Assembly (NCBI GenBank): GCA_947650285.1 | Contig: CANTFL010001112.1 | Coordinates: 33,047-97,046 of the forward strand | Length of the DNA stretch: 64,000 nucleotides | DNA from: Hyaloperonospora brassicae | Taxonomy: Eukaryota > Oomycota > Peronosporomycetes > Peronosporales > Peronosporaceae | Direction: 5' to 3' | Part shown: piece by piece, positions 11,441 through 27,342 of the stretch | Layout of the letters: each line of letters opens with the position of its first letter | How positions within the stretch are numbered: the stretch's first letter is position 1 | The notes under the pieces: model-generated | The model's input: the letters and a program-made list of their open reading frames with translations, nothing else | Told to the model about the DNA's origin: nothing | Database searches by the model: none | Translations under genes and position numbers: made by a program

Positions 11441-13501
11441 CTACTGAATCACGCAGTTCTCCTTGTTGCGTCGTCCAGCCAGCGTGTTTTCTCGATCCAT
11501 CACCATTTTCTGAGTGAGTGTGGCTGTAGACGAGCAACAACGCGTGTTAGCAAGCGGAACGAGAGGCAGCAGAAACACGAGACGGCACGTACGATTCACG
11601 CTGATCATAAACCCGTCGCGTGCAATCGTCTCGAGTGCGCCGTTGGTGTTTTCCGACGTCTTTGCACTCGTTTCTGCACACATACAAACGTCGCGCCACT
11701 CGTCAGACCACGATCGTCCAAACCCCATCGATCGCACTTCGTCGCACACGCACCAATGAATCGACAACCGTACTGACTCGCAGCTGCTTGACCTTCCTCT
11801 GATGCCACGACACGGTTCGGCAGATCGATTTTGTTTCCTACAAGCAGCATCGCGGGCATCTGCGTCGGCGACGAGTACTGACGAATGTTGTTCATCCAGT
11901 AGCCAACGTCTGCGGTACACAGTGACAAGCGAGTGAGCATGCATTCGCACGCAGCGCGGCAAAAGAACGCACACAGTATCCTCCAACGTACTGTCAAAGC
12001 TGCGTCTATCGCTAACGTCGTACACGAGCACAATGCCGTTCGCACCCTTGTAATATGCTGCAAGTAGTCAATCCAAACAGCAATCGTCAGCACAACAGGC
12101 TCCGTCCCGTGTCGTCTCACTTAACAGCACTGAAACGTACTGGAAGTAATGCGGTGGAATCGCTCTTGACCTGCAGTATCCCAGATCTGAAGCGTTATCG
12201 CTTCATCGGCGACGCTAATGTGTCGAAGCTTAAAGTCGACACTGTAATCCGCAGTCAAGCAACAGCCACAACAAACAGCAGTGAGCGACTACTGCACAAC
12301 AAGCACGACAAAGTCGACCACAACACCACAATCCCGTACCCTGCCGTTGCCAGCATCGATTCCGAAAACTCGTCGCCAGAGAACACGCGCATCAGACTCG
12401 TTTTGCCGACCCCTACAACAAATCATCGACGACCAGTCAACGCCACCCACAAATTAGCCACTCTGTCCCATCTCCTCCTCCCACGTCCAGCCTCATCACT
12501 AGCGCCATTCTAGACAAGCACGTACCGCTATCGCCCAGCAGCAACAGCTTCAGCTTGTGCTTCTTCTTCAGCGGCAGAGCTGTCCCTACTGCATCCCCCG
12601 CTGCACCACCGTCGAGCGTCGTCGCCGACTTGTCCGCTCCAGCACCAGCGTGGGACTCGACACTGCGCTCGCTCTCGAGCGCCGCTGCAGCTGCCGCTGC
12701 TGTTGCACTCGCTGTGGCTGCAGCAGCAGCGGCCACCGCAGCTGCAGCCGCTGCTCCTTCGTCCATCGCCCCCGCTGTACCCAGTAACCGCGTCGTGCCC
12801 TTCATCATTTTGCTGCGAAAGAGCGAGGCCCGGACCGCCAGCGACCGCCGCGCCGACAGCTTCTCGGCCTTGAGCTTGCAGTCCTCTTCCTCCTCCATCT
12901 TCTTCTCCTCGAGCTCTTCTTCCGTGAGCGCCTCGCGCTTTGCGGCGCGGAGCGTCGCCGACGCCATCGACGGCGTCGCACTGCTCTCGACCGACAGCTG
13001 CAGTCCCTCCGACAGCGCGTCGAGCGCCGCGGCCGACAACGCGCCCGTGGGCTGCACCACGCGCACCTTTTTCTGGCCGCTCAAGTGGCTGCGGCCGCTC
13101 TGCAACTGCGACACGTCGACCGGCGCCGAGCCGGCCAAGTAGATCTTTGACAGCGACGCTGCGCGCTTTGCCGCGCATTGGGAGGCGCCAGTCGGCGGTA
13201 CGAGCGCAGCAGTAGCGGCCGATGTGTAGTCAATGGCCGAGACGCTGTGCGGCGGCTCGAGCGCGGAAAACGAGCAGCTCCGGGCGCGAGTGGATGTTGC
13301 GCGAAGGTGGTTCGAGTCGCGCCAAGTGTCCGTGTCGGCTGCGAGGATCGAGCGGCTGCGCGAGCGCCCGCGGGTTTCGACAAAGCGCTCCATCTCGTGC
13401 TCCCACAGGTGCTGCGCGTGGTCGCTGCTGCTGCTGGCGGCGGCGGCGGCGTCGAGCGGCTGCATACAGTCGGGCGCGGGACGGGCCGTCACGAGGCTCA
13501 T
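11441..13501 (-). CDS. Rab-type small GTPase with 325-residue N-terminal extension
   Basis: Seven exons: 12526-13501, 12340-12412, 12141-12241, 11992-12057, 11754-11909, 11593-11673 and 11441-11523. All six introns (113, 98, 83, 82, 80 and 69 nt) have GT-AG ends, and the joined frame is 1536 nt (511 aa). The GTPase core starts near residue 317. It has the P-loop GDSGVGKT (323-330), a switch I threonine in ATAGVDF, switch [15 protein letters not shown] and ETSAK. It ends in the prenylation box CVIQ after a basic stretch, so it is probably membrane anchored. The core looks nearest to Rab8/Rab1-type proteins. The long N-terminus is low in complexity: Ser/Ala rich, with an acidic-basic helical stretch ([18 protein letters not shown] is typical) and poly-Ala blocks just before the G domain. 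Ordinary Rabs have only a few residues there. The start is the first ATG of the open frame; a later start within exon 1 cannot be excluded. Confidence 0.8.
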
Positions 13502-13719
13502 GCACGACGTATACGGACCGTTTCGCCTCTACGTACAAGTGGCAGCACACGAGGGGCGAACGGAGAGCGAGCGGGTGAGTGGGTGGGTGGGTCGCTCGTC
13601 TATTTTTAGCTTGTGAGTCTGCCTGGGAGTGAATGTATGTCTGTTTGTACTGTATGTGTGTATGTGTCTGTCTGTCTATCTGTGTGTGTATGTGTGTGTG
13701 TCTGTCTGTGTCTGTGTGG

Positions 13720-17526
<3,807 letters not shown>

Positions 17527-20004
17527 ATGAGCGCGTTGTTCCCAGCGCCCGTGCGCCCGTACGCGACGTTTTCCGACGCCGCTGCGGCGTCCACACCTGC
17601 GTCCGCGCCATCCCCCCACCCCCCTGCGCCGTCGATCCCACGCTACCCGCTGCGGGTAGCCAGTCGCTTCGTCCCGCGGCGCCCGAGCGACTTTGGCGAC
17701 GGCGGGGCGTACCCCGAGCTCCATGTGGCCCAATTCCCGTTAGAAATGGGTACAACTCGACCCGGGCGGTCGGCCCTTGCTTTCAATACAGGCACCCTCG
17801 CTCTAAGCGTCCACGGCGACGACGGGCGCGTAAACTACGACGCCATTGTGACGCACCGGCGCGCACACAAAGTGTACACCAACTTTAGTGCCCTCGTCGA
17901 AAAGCGCTCGGCCGGACCCCATGCGCGGCCGTCGCCCGACGAAGAAGCGGCCGCGGCCGTCCGCACGCGCGACGCGCTCCACGCGCACGTGCAGCAGCAG
18001 CAGCAGAGCGCTCTGCCGACGGGTGTCGCGCGCCAGCGACCGGCGCAGTACATTCGGTACACCCCACACGACCAGTCGCGAGGAGCTATTGAGTCGAAAG
18101 CTGAGTCGAAAGCTGCGGAGTCGGATACTGGCGGACTGAAGCAGCGGATTGTCCGGATAACGGACGTGGCGAAAGACCCCATGGAGCCGCCCAAGTTCCG
18201 GCACACGAAGGCAGTGCGGGGGCCGCCGTCGCCGCCAGTGCCGGTGCTGCACTCGCCGCCGCGGAAGCTGACGGTCGCGGACCAGCAGTCGTGGAAGATC
18301 CCGCCGTGCATTTCGAACTGGAAGAACGCAAAGGGGTTTACGATTGCACTGGACAAGCGGCTCGCGGCCGACGGCCGCGGGCTGCAGCAGGTGACTGTGA
18401 ACGACCAGTTTGCCAGTCTGTCGGAGGCGCTGGCGATCGCCGAGCGCAAAGCGCGGGAAGAAGTGAACATGCGCGCGCAAGTGCACAAGAAGCTCGCGAT
18501 GAAGCAGAAGGAGCACAAGGAGAGCGAGTTGCGTGCGCTTGCGTCCAAGGCTCGGATGGAGCGGGCAGGGCCTCGAGGGGGAGGTGCAGGCTACGACAGG
18601 GACGACGAGGAAGGTCGGTCGAGTCGACGTGGACGTGGACGCTCGATGACCGGCGAGAAGGCGTTGGCGCACTTGCCGAGTGATGACGACGAAGGTGAGA
18701 GCGACGAGAAGGCTCGTCGCGAACGGGATCGTATCCGTCGCGAGCGCAAGAAAGAGCGCGAGCGCGAAATGCGCCTGGAGAAGTTGGGCAAGAAGGGCAA
18801 ATTGGCGCGGGATGAAGACCGAGACGTGTCGGAGAAGATTGCGCTGGGTCAGCTCCAAGGTGGCGGCCGGGCTGGCGGCAGCGATGGCATGTTTGACGCG
18901 CGGCTGTTTAATCAGTCGCAGGGCATTAGTTCTGGCTTTGGCCAAGAGGACGAGTACAGTGTCTACTCGAAGCCGATGGTGGATCGCGGCAAAGCCAGTG
19001 TGTATCGCCCGAAGGATGTTGATGGTGTATTTGACGCTGATAAGGAGTACGACGAGCTAAAGGGCGGTCATGCAAAGCGTTTCAAGGCTGACAAACAGTT
19101 TCGAGGTACCGAAGCCGTGGCGCGAGGTGGAGCTCGAGATGGCCCGGTGCAGTTTTCGTACGACGATGCCAAAGCCGAAGAGAGCGACGACGCTGACAAG
19201 GCTTGTGCTCCGGCTGCTGGTCTGGACGATGCGCGGCGGTCACCACCAGGCCCTCCGCAGCAGTCTGAGAACAAGGCTCGCTCTCCGTCGAAATCGCCTC
19301 CACGGTCACAGCCACGTCAACGTGTTTCTCGGCCCCGCTCGCGGAGCCACAGCCGCTCTTCATCTCGCTCGTCAAGAGGTCGTGCACGCTCGCCGTCCAG
19401 TTCACCACCACGTTCCAGAGGGCGTCCACGCTCGCCGCCCGGCTCGGTAGCACGGTCAACAAGGCGTCCACGCTCGCCGTCCGGCTCGCCACCACGTACG
19501 AGAGGGCGTCCACGCTCGCCGTCCGGCTCGCCACCACGTTCGAGAGGGCGTCCACGCTCGCCGTCCGGCTCGCCACCACGTTCGAGAGGGCGTCCACGCT
19601 CGTCTCCTGGCTCGCCGCCGCAACCGCGTGGACGTGGTCGATCCCCATCACCATTGCGGCGGAGGAGTCGCGATCGTTCGGCAGCTCGCGGACGTAAGCA
19701 CTCACTTTCGGCATCTCATGGACGAAAGCGCTCACTTTCACGATCTCCTTCGATATCGCGGGCACGTGGTCGCCCTCGTGCCCGCTCGCGATCTCCATCG
19801 TATCCGCGTGGCCGTAGTGGTCGTCGACGCTCACCGTCCTACTCTCGATCCCGCAGCAGGGGCAGCAACCGCAAGCGCCGCCGACGTTCTTCTAGCAAGG
19901 ACAGCGAAGATGATCCGTACGGACTTGACCAGTTCCTGACCGATGCGCGGACGGGCACCGGCAATGAGCGCCGCTCGCGTGGTCGAGACCGTCATCGTCG
20001 CTAG
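17527..20004 (+). CDS. SNW1: SKIP/SNW1 (Prp45-type) splicing factor with RS-rich tail
   Basis: An 825-aa intronless frame. The N-terminal half is a SKIP/SNW protein: a proline-rich start, then the SNW domain (roughly residues 190-350) with the signature SNWKNAKGFTIALDKRLAAD at 263-282, then a charged helical region. SKIP/Prp45 is a spliceosome component bound to the NineTeen-related complex and U5 in activated spliceosomes, and is a transcription co-regulator in other lineages. The usual SKIP acidic and Arg-rich segments follow (DRDDEEGRSSRRGRGR; the SEKIALGQ and MFDARLFNQSQGISSGFG motifs at about 435-480). Residues about 580-805 are unusual. They form an Arg/Ser/Pro RS domain with about seven 14-residue repeats of RGRPRSPSGSPPRS type, as in SR proteins. 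The protein then ends with a short acidic YGLDQFL segment typical of SKIP C-termini, so the RS block is an insertion before the native C-terminus. The ATG sits in a good context. Confidence 0.93.
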   Translation: MSALFPAPVRPYATFSDAAAASTPASAPSPHPPAPSIPRYPLRVASRFVPRRPSDFGDGGAYPELHVAQFPLEMGTTRPGRSALAFNTGTLALSVHGDDGRVNYDAIVTHRRAHKVYTNFSALVEKRSAGPHARPSPDEEAAAAVRTRDALHAHVQQQQQSALPTGVARQRPAQYIRYTPHDQSRGAIESKAESKAAESDTGGLKQRIVRITDVAKDPMEPPKFRHTKAVRGPPSPPVPVLHSPPRKLTVADQQSWKIPPCISNWKNAKGFTIALDKRLAADGRGLQQVTVNDQFASLSEALAIAERKAREEVNMRAQVHKKLAMKQKEHKESELRALASKARMERAGPRGGGAGYDRDDEEGRSSRRGRGRSMTGEKALAHLPSDDDEGESDEKARRERDRIRRERKKEREREMRLEKLGKKGKLARDEDRDVSEKIALGQLQGGGRAGGSDGMFDARLFNQSQGISSGFGQEDEYSVYSKPMVDRGKASVYRPKDVDGVFDADKEYDELKGGHAKRFKADKQFRGTEAVARGGARDGPVQFSYDDAKAEESDDADKACAPAAGLDDARRSPPGPPQQSENKARSPSKSPPRSQPRQRVSRPRSRSHSRSSSRSSRGRARSPSSSPPRSRGRPRSPPGSVARSTRRPRSPSGSPPRTRGRPRSPSGSPPRSRGRPRSPSGSPPRSRGRPRSSPGSPPQPRGRGRSPSPLRRRSRDRSAARGRKHSLSASHGRKRSLSRSPSISRARGRPRARSRSPSYPRGRSGRRRSPSYSRSRSRGSNRKRRRRSSSKDSEDDPYGLDQFLTDARTGTGNERRSRGRDRHRR
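19375..19668 (+). repeat. 42-bp tandem repeat coding the RS block of SKIP
   Basis: Seven in-frame units of 42 bp (14 codons). Units four and five are identical at nucleotide level; the outer units are more diverged. Codons stay in frame throughout, so expansion or contraction by whole units leaves the C-terminus intact. Confidence 0.85.
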
Positions 20005-22299
20005 TCGAGCTACGTCGTCGTCTTAGCGTGGGTCAATGCTGTCGAGGGGAGTGATGCAGCGCATGTATTGGAAGGTGAGGCCTGTGACAATGTACTGCCA
20101 TGCACGTTTGCTGTAGGATGTGGCTGTGATGGTGATGAGCGGGATGAATAACAGCATGAATGTGATGACTGCTATGTCAGGCTTTTTCTCTGCACATGTG
20201 CGAGCAAGCTAAGCCAAGAGAGCCTGTCGACGAGAGCCGCTTTGCTGTGCCGATACCAGAGCACGAAACTATAGCGGTCGACTCACGAAGCTCAGGCCGG
20301 AGCAAAACAGAGTTAAACAGCTAATGGTAGTAGTGCGACTACCAGTTTGATGCGCCAACAGAGGCATACGATTTTGTGCGATCAGAATTGCGCGAGTGTC
20401 AAGTGTCCATCCACACTTTGGAGATGGCGCTACCGACGCTTCTGTGGATGCAATGAGTCAAAGCTGAAAAGCGCAAGTCATACGTGCGCTACGACGTTGT
20501 CACGAGAGCCATTAGGTACGCTGCGCTTTCCGGATTAGAGCCAAGACACAGTTGTTTGTGTCGTCAATGTGTGTGATGCAATAACCGCTTTGCTGAACTG
20601 AGTTTGTTCGTCAGGGATGATTGCAGCCAAAGGAAGTGGTTGCTGCTCTCTATTGCTTATGAGATGTCCAAATGCTGTCGTTAGTTGACGCATTGGGTCA
20701 CTTCCTGATTACGGAACATGCTTATGTTTGTATGAGCTACTGACGCAGCTCCCCAGCGGCTTTGTGCTGGTCAAATATAACGGCAAGCGAAGTATCTATC
20801 ACCAAACTGAATGTCGGTTCTGGACAGAGTCACAATGACTGCGTGGAAAAAGAGGGACGTCGAGGATAGAACGCGGTTGTGTGGTGGAAGTGATTGACAT
20901 GACTCGAGATCGCTTCGAGCGGCAGAAAAGGCTACGGATCAACGAGCGAGAACCGTGCGACGATCGAGAGCCGTTCGGCTACGACTCGAGCCATGTCGAT
21001 GGGATTGTTTACATGTCGCAGGATATCAGCTAACTGCCTGCTACATGGTGGGTGCATCTCAAGCGCTCTTCGTTACTACAGCCGTACATGCTGCCATCCA
21101 AATGTCGATGCGCGTTGCATATTGCTGCTTTGGCGTATGTTCAAACTGACACCGCAAGCAGAGGACACGTGGTTCTCTGGAAATGGCCGAGGACAACACA
21201 TTGACTTTACAGCTGTGATTACTATACAAACAAAATGAAGGTTACAACCGTCTTACAGCAGGCGCGTTGCAAGTGAGTAAACTGGTAAGAGCAACGATCA
21301 TCTGTGGCATTGGCGGCGTAGCCTTAGCTCAAGTCATTGACGCAGAGCTCATTGTAAATGAGGGCTCACCTCAAAACTTTTGTAGCCGATTTCAGGATCA
21401 GACCCAAGCACCTGTTGCTCAAGTACTTTTGTACAGGAAAGGGATGACCACGCTCCGTAGACGTGTGTGATATAGGTACTGCAATCGGCATTGCTACGCT
21501 TTGGCATCTATTTCCTAGCACAGCTGCATACGCTACTTCACCATCATTAGCTGTACTGTCCAAGAATGAAACAACTGTCAGACTTACGCTCTCTAATCTG
21601 CGGCGCAACGATCTCAAGAGATCAGGGCGGAGTAGCAACACGGCACAAGTAGCTCACAAGGCACTGTGACCTATCGAGATCGCGCATCTGATCTGCTTTC
21701 TTTTACAAGGTGAGAAAAACTCAAGTTTACAGAGTGCTGACGCTGCTGGATTATCAGCTGAAATAGGTGCCGCCAGTAACGAGAAGATGCACATGATGAG
21801 CACTTTGATACGTCAGGTGTCGCGCGAGATAGAGGGGAAAGAGTTCTTGCGCAACATGGACCTTCTAATGCCTACTTTTATGATTTGGACATGTGGCAGT
21901 TTAGGCGAAGAGGTTGAAAAGTGTCCCAGACGACTAAGTTGGACATTATAGGTAGCAACGTCGCTCAAGCGCTGAAGTTTAACATCAATGAAAATATTAA
22001 CCACAAAAGAGATAGTTAGCAATTTCATATTACGTATATGATCGACCACCTGCCATGCCAACAACCTAAAAAACGACGATCGCGTTTCCTATTTAACACG
22101 TCAATGGCAATAAAATATGGCCTTATGAGTTCTCAACGATGGACATGACTAGGGAAACGGATATAGATGCAACATACACACGTGGTGGTGGTAATGGTAG
22201 ATGGCGACGAAACGGTGACACCCACCGAGTAGGAAATGGAACGGCTTCACAAGAGCACCCAAACATGCCACGAAGAATGTGGACTGTACGATCGTGCTA
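20005..22299. other. No gene recognised; relic DNA
   Basis: Downstream flank of SKIP, passing into more AT-rich DNA after about 20.3 kb. Only short overlapping frames are seen and I could identify no protein motif or RNA gene. Confidence 0.4.
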
Positions 22300-25000
22300 A
22301 CATCACACGTAGCTAGAAGACGCGGAAATCGACGCATGACGACCCCACCACTGCATTCGGCACGCAATACCTCGACGGTCTGGTCAAGATAGTAAGCTGG
22401 AACAGACTCCGTGCGACGGTTGCAACGAAGATGGGCAGCAAATGTGGTATAGAGCCGGAAACGTGCTGAGTCATCGGGTGGGGTGACGGTGCTCGATTAT
22501 GATGGCGTTTCGCTGGGCCCACAGCTGGTGCAGTGCAATGGCTCGAAAGACATACCAAACCATGCGCAAGGTTTCAGCGTCAAAACCACGGAAGTGTTGA
22601 TCGGGATGGCGGCCGGGTGAACAATATGCGATTACGACACCGACATGGCAATCAACGGGAACCAAGCTTGGCTGACAAATGCCCAAAGTCGTGCCGCTGG
22701 CGTACACTTGATGAATAGATGACGCTCCGTATCGACTGCAACTAAGCTGCTGCTATATTGGCAACGCATGACGCCCGGCATAGTGCCCTGCAGAAAGTAG
22801 AAACGCGACCCAACTGGCAACAGGCGAAAAATGAGTCGAAATTGGAGATCGTGCAGAACTGGGAGTAAGTTCACAGAGCTGTCACGGTCAAAATTGACAA
22901 CCGTCGGCACCACATCTGGGTCGGTCGAGTCAAAAACACTTGCGATAGGGTGAAGACGTCTCTGTGGGGGAATAGCGTCCTTGGTAATAACTCGCAAAGC
23001 CGCATTCGGAGAGAGAGAGAGAGAGAGAGAGGTAAAATCGGGTGCCGTGACAATTGTAAACAGAATAATTCGGTTCCTCACTGCGGCTGATACGCGTATA
23101 GTCTTAAGCCACGGTAGGAGCGGTAACCTTGCAAAAAAGTGTGCCAATTCATCGTAAAGGGCTCGCAACCACCTGCGCTGACGAGAAACCGAAAGCGTCA
23201 CACCAGCCGACTGTAGAAAACGGTCATCAAAGGCGGTGAGTGAGGTGAAACAATCAAAAGTAGGCATAAAATCGGCTAAACAGCAAAGGCCGTGCCGTTC
23301 TGCAACGGACAACAGATACGGTCGGGAAGGGCCAACTATCTGACCGAATCCGCACGGACGGACACCCAAAGACACGAAAAGGAATGAGTCGAGAGGAAGC
23401 CAAATGGACTGGACAAGAGGTAGAAATCCCTGATGGTCGCAGGCAAGTCTGCGAGCATGACCGGCCACGAAGTGACCGACCAAATCTTCCATGACGAACG
23501 CCACCTAAGTGAGAAAGATCGCAAATTCACGAAGGACTGAAAGGACATGTTCAGAAGACCCCACGGACGAACAATATGTCGGGGTGTCAACGCACCAGAA
23601 TGGAGAACGGCCGCAGGGGTTGACCAATCCAGTGTGGATGATGTCGTCATCGACGCCAAGTACTCTTGAGCAATGGAAACGCTCTGTCGTTGTAGAAACA
23701 CAGCCATCTGAGGTATATGTATCCCACCGTGACACATAGAGAGGTAGCCAAACTCACGCAAAATGAGACGTAGAGGCGTATCATCGGGATCTGTGCGTCG
23801 ATAGAGCGCGACATTTTACAGGAGTCGCTGCCACCGTTGGACCGTCGGCGCGGGCACTTCAAGATGTTGGGTAAAATACCAGAGGATCGAAAACAATTAC
23901 GGAAGAGGCAAGGGTCAGCCTTCCTTTGAGATTACGATCCCGATAACGATAAAGCCTCAGGCGGTCAATAAGACGTTTGTCGAGCTCCGAGAGGTGCAGG
24001 GACGTGGCATCGCGGTGACCACAGTGAAGTCCAAGAAATTTAACATGGCATTGTGGGTTGAGACCTCGTATGCCAGCAAGATATATGGGCTCCCGTGAAC
24101 AATTATCTGTAAGAACCTGACACTTGGCGCGATTGAGTAAGGCTCCCGACCCCGAACAATAACTGTGGACGAGCTGGAGCTGGGCCTCAGCGGAAACAGG
24201 ATAGCATGACAGTAAATTGGAGTCATCCGCATAGAAACGACCAACCAAAAACATAATAGGGGTAATGGCTATGTCAAGGTCTGGATGAGACCACAAGAGA
24301 TTGACCAAAGGCTCAATACACAACAGGAACAGGAAAACAGATAGTGGTCACCTTGTTTGACCCCACGAGTGCCCCCCACCGTATCCAGCAGTTTGCCATT
24401 GATTAGAAGTCGGGCAACAGGATTAAGGTTCAACATATTAATTCAGGGCAAAAGCGGTGACCAAAACCCATCCGAGATAGCACGTAAAACATGTAAGTAG
24501 AGTACACCCGGTCGTAAGCCTTGCCGAAATCGAGGAATAACGCGATACAGACTTCATCTACAGCTGACAGCAAGTGCTGCAACTCACTGAGAAAACGCAC
24601 ATGGTGGTGAGGCGGTCTCCATGAAATGAATACCTTTTGCTCGACGTTGATTGATTGCGGCATAAGCTGACGCATTCGAAACATGAGCGATTTGATCAAG
24701 ATTTTGACGTCCACTTGCATCATGGCCGGGGTTCGACTGACATCCCGAATTGTGTAGCAGTGTCACGGCAGACGTGCGATATGAGGAAAGCAGGGTCCCA
24801 TGGTGAAACTGGTAACGAAAGACGATCGAAAGGATCTCCCCGAAGATGTCCGGAGCAATTTTGCAAAAGGCTGCTGACGATTATCAGGCCCCGGTGCAGA
24901 AGAACTGCGTAGATGTCAAATGGTGAGAGCCAACTCTTCAGCAGTAAGATGTTCATCAGGCTCCTGTGCCTATTCACTATATAACGTCCGCTAGATTGCA
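22300..25000 (-). mobile_element. Degenerate LINE (L1/Tx1-like reverse transcriptase)
   Basis: The minus strand carries pieces of a non-LTR reverse transcriptase in the right order but in several frames. The piece at 24430-24723 has a start resembling the usual RT approach region, then the catalytic block LFLDFGKAYDRV. The piece at 23859-24323 has the second catalytic block FYADDSNLLS followed by a cysteine-poor connection segment. The piece at 22632-23504 ends in a Cys/His motif (ERHLFIKC) of the zinc-binding type found after RT in L1/Tx1 elements. Several frameshifts and stops mean it is dead. A (GA)n tract interrupts it at about 23010-23031. No endonuclease, poly-A tail or target-site duplication was found, so the boundaries are approximate. 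Confidence 0.75.
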
Positions 25001-25320
25001 TATATGATACTATCTTGATCTTGCTCACCGGATATTGCACCCCGATGGCGGCGAAATATGGCTGCAACATTGGTAGGATCCATAGCCACGCCACCCTCCG
25101 ACCGTAGGGCTGTCGCAAATGGTACACGGCGGAGGTCTGAACCAAGGGTGGCATCACGCGGTTTTTTGCATCGGTGTTTTTACGTTTTATATAAAACCGA
25201 TGAGCTGAGAATCCTAACAACCTTGTTTTTGTTTTGTTTTATCTCTTGCGCAGTCCGTGGCGCAGTCCGTGGCGCAGTTCTCTTCAGTCAGCCTCGCACT
25301 ATAAAATATAAGTCGTATTA

Positions 25321-27342
25321 TGTCCGACTTCAGCTACGATGACGCGTGTTTATCTAGGCCAGGTGAGATAGTGGATGATGATTCGGTCGTTGACGTGGGC
25401 GTCTCAGTCGTGAAGGAATCACTCGAGCCCGTTCGGAAGACAGGCCGGAGGCAGAGCATGGTAGGGAATACTTCACATATGTTGTGCGGCCGCAGAAGAT
25501 AAAGGCAGTGTTGTGCGAACACTGCCGAGATCCTATCAATCATCACAAAAAGAGTGAGTCTGCGATAAAGTATCTGAACAAGTGCTCCGAGTTTCGTCAC
25601 GTTATGAACGGGCTCGATATTTGGAGCATTCCCATTGTTTCGTGTCCAACAAAAACCGGCGTTTATGCGGCGCAACGTTTTAAACGACATGTCGATTTCT
25701 GCATCATCGCATGGTGAGCGGTCCATCAGGGAGTTTTGCTTACCTTTGCTATCGCGGTCGGAGAAGGAAAGGTTCCAGCTCCATATCGCCATTCACTACT
25801 ACGCCACAGGGTCGTTTTTTCCAGCGCGTTGAGTATATTTATCTTTCAGGAAGCTATTCGCGTGCTGCCCTAACGAGAACAGTATCCCGAATCGCAAGAA
25901 GCTCGCAGGTGAATTGTTACGAGTGCTACGATCGGTTAAAGTCAAACGTCGACATTTGCATGAAAGGCGCTCATTTATGTCTGGTAACAATTGGCTGGTC
26001 GAACATCAAGAGCATCCTATATCAACTACATCGCCACGTCTCCTACAGTCTACTTTTTCTCGAGTCAGTATCTACTGAACAGCAAGATCACATCGCCGAT
26101 TGAATCGCGCAGGAAATCACGCGCGTATTCGATCACAATGCGCTGTCAACGTTCTGTTTGGCGGTGACTGACAATACTTCGGCCAATTAGAATGCCGGGC
26201 AACAGCATGGCAAGGCGTTCCCATCGCATTACGTTATGGGTTGTTGTTCTCATGGACTGATACTTTTTGTGAAGGATGTGTTCTCCGCGTCGAAAATCAG
26301 GGTGGAAAACGGCAATGAGGCAACGTATCCTGTGCTATATCCTTGTGTGAAGATGCTCATCTTTGTTTCCGCGTGCAAGGATCTGGTAAAGTTTTTCCAC
26401 AATCATCATGTCGTAAAGGCGCGCCTGCAGGAGGCGCAGAAGGTTGAGTCATTATGTTACTTTGTTCGACCCGTGCCGTTTCGTTGGGGGACCGTTCAAG
26501 CCATGTGTGCGTCGGTGATTACATCAGAGGGCCTGATCCACAACATCATAGGCGCCCGCGAATTTGTTGTTGGGACGGCTGCGCAGAAGTCTGAGCGGCA
26601 GGAGATCAAGGACATCGTCACCGGCACTACCTCCGTCATGAAGCTGAACAAGGCCATTGCCATTATCGAGCCTATCGATGCGCGAATTGTCAAGTACCGG
26701 TCTGACAGTATCCCAATTTCAGAAGTACCGCCGGATTTCTATGCCCCCTGGACTAGTTCACTACTTTCTACGAACGAGCGGTTATTACTCAGCTAGAGTT
26801 GCAGTATTTGAAGAAGCTCGCGGCTTCCCGCATCCAATTCATGCATGGTGTAGCACAAGGTCTGTCCTATCTCTCTTCGACCCTCGCCTTCTCGGTGATG
26901 GTTTGCCACCACCCAAGTTTCGTGAACTCGAAGACAAGCTTTGCAACACTCCCATTGATGACACCAAACGGATGTATTTGTATATTGAATTGACTGAATT
27001 TCTTATCTCGGCGCGGCATGAGAAGGCTAAGAGCTCATTCCTATTTTTATGCTGACGAAAAGGCGAAGACGCCACTGCAATTTTGGTGGACGGATGGTGT
27101 CCAATGGCCAAATCTGCAGCCCGTAGCACTCAAGCTGTTCTCGATGGCAACATCCAGCGCTTAATCGGAATGCAACTTCTCCATAATGACGTTCGTCGAT
27201 TCGAAGCTTTGTAATTCACATATCGTGGCATCGGTTGGAAAGCTCGTCTTCATTAAGAGCAACATGAGCGCCTTCCACGACATGCAGACCGCAGAGTACT
27301 ATCCATCGGATGAAGATGGCGAACCCAACGAAAGCAATTAAT
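25321..27342 (+). mobile_element. Degenerate hAT-family transposase
   Basis: Fragments of one hAT transposase follow in order on the plus strand. At 25484-25717 there is a BED-type zinc-finger-like segment (C-x2-C, HHKK, a later H-x3-C). At about 26150 there is an in-frame nonsense codon inside the segment before GCCSHGLILFVKDVF. The core RNase H-like part at 26236-26750 contains the conserved hAT blocks FFHNHHVVKARLQE, RPVPFRWGT and LNKAIAIIEPIDA. The C-terminal dimerisation region lies at 26780-27342 in shifted frames and ends in KLVFIKSNMSAF-like residues. Multiple frameshifts mark it as inactive. I found no clear terminal inverted repeats or 8-bp TSD. A hairpin-like inverted repeat at about 25169-25202 lies just upstream. 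Confidence 0.75.

Noticed and set aside
12528..13178. Minus- and plus-strand long frames over Rab exon 1
   Set aside because: Ala/Arg/Ser shadows of the biased N-terminal extension; the Rab frame joins the GTPase exons and these do not.
17803..18945. 380-codon minus-strand frame over the SKIP gene
   Set aside because: Shadow of the GC-rich SKIP coding frame; no motif, while the plus strand is a clear SNW protein.
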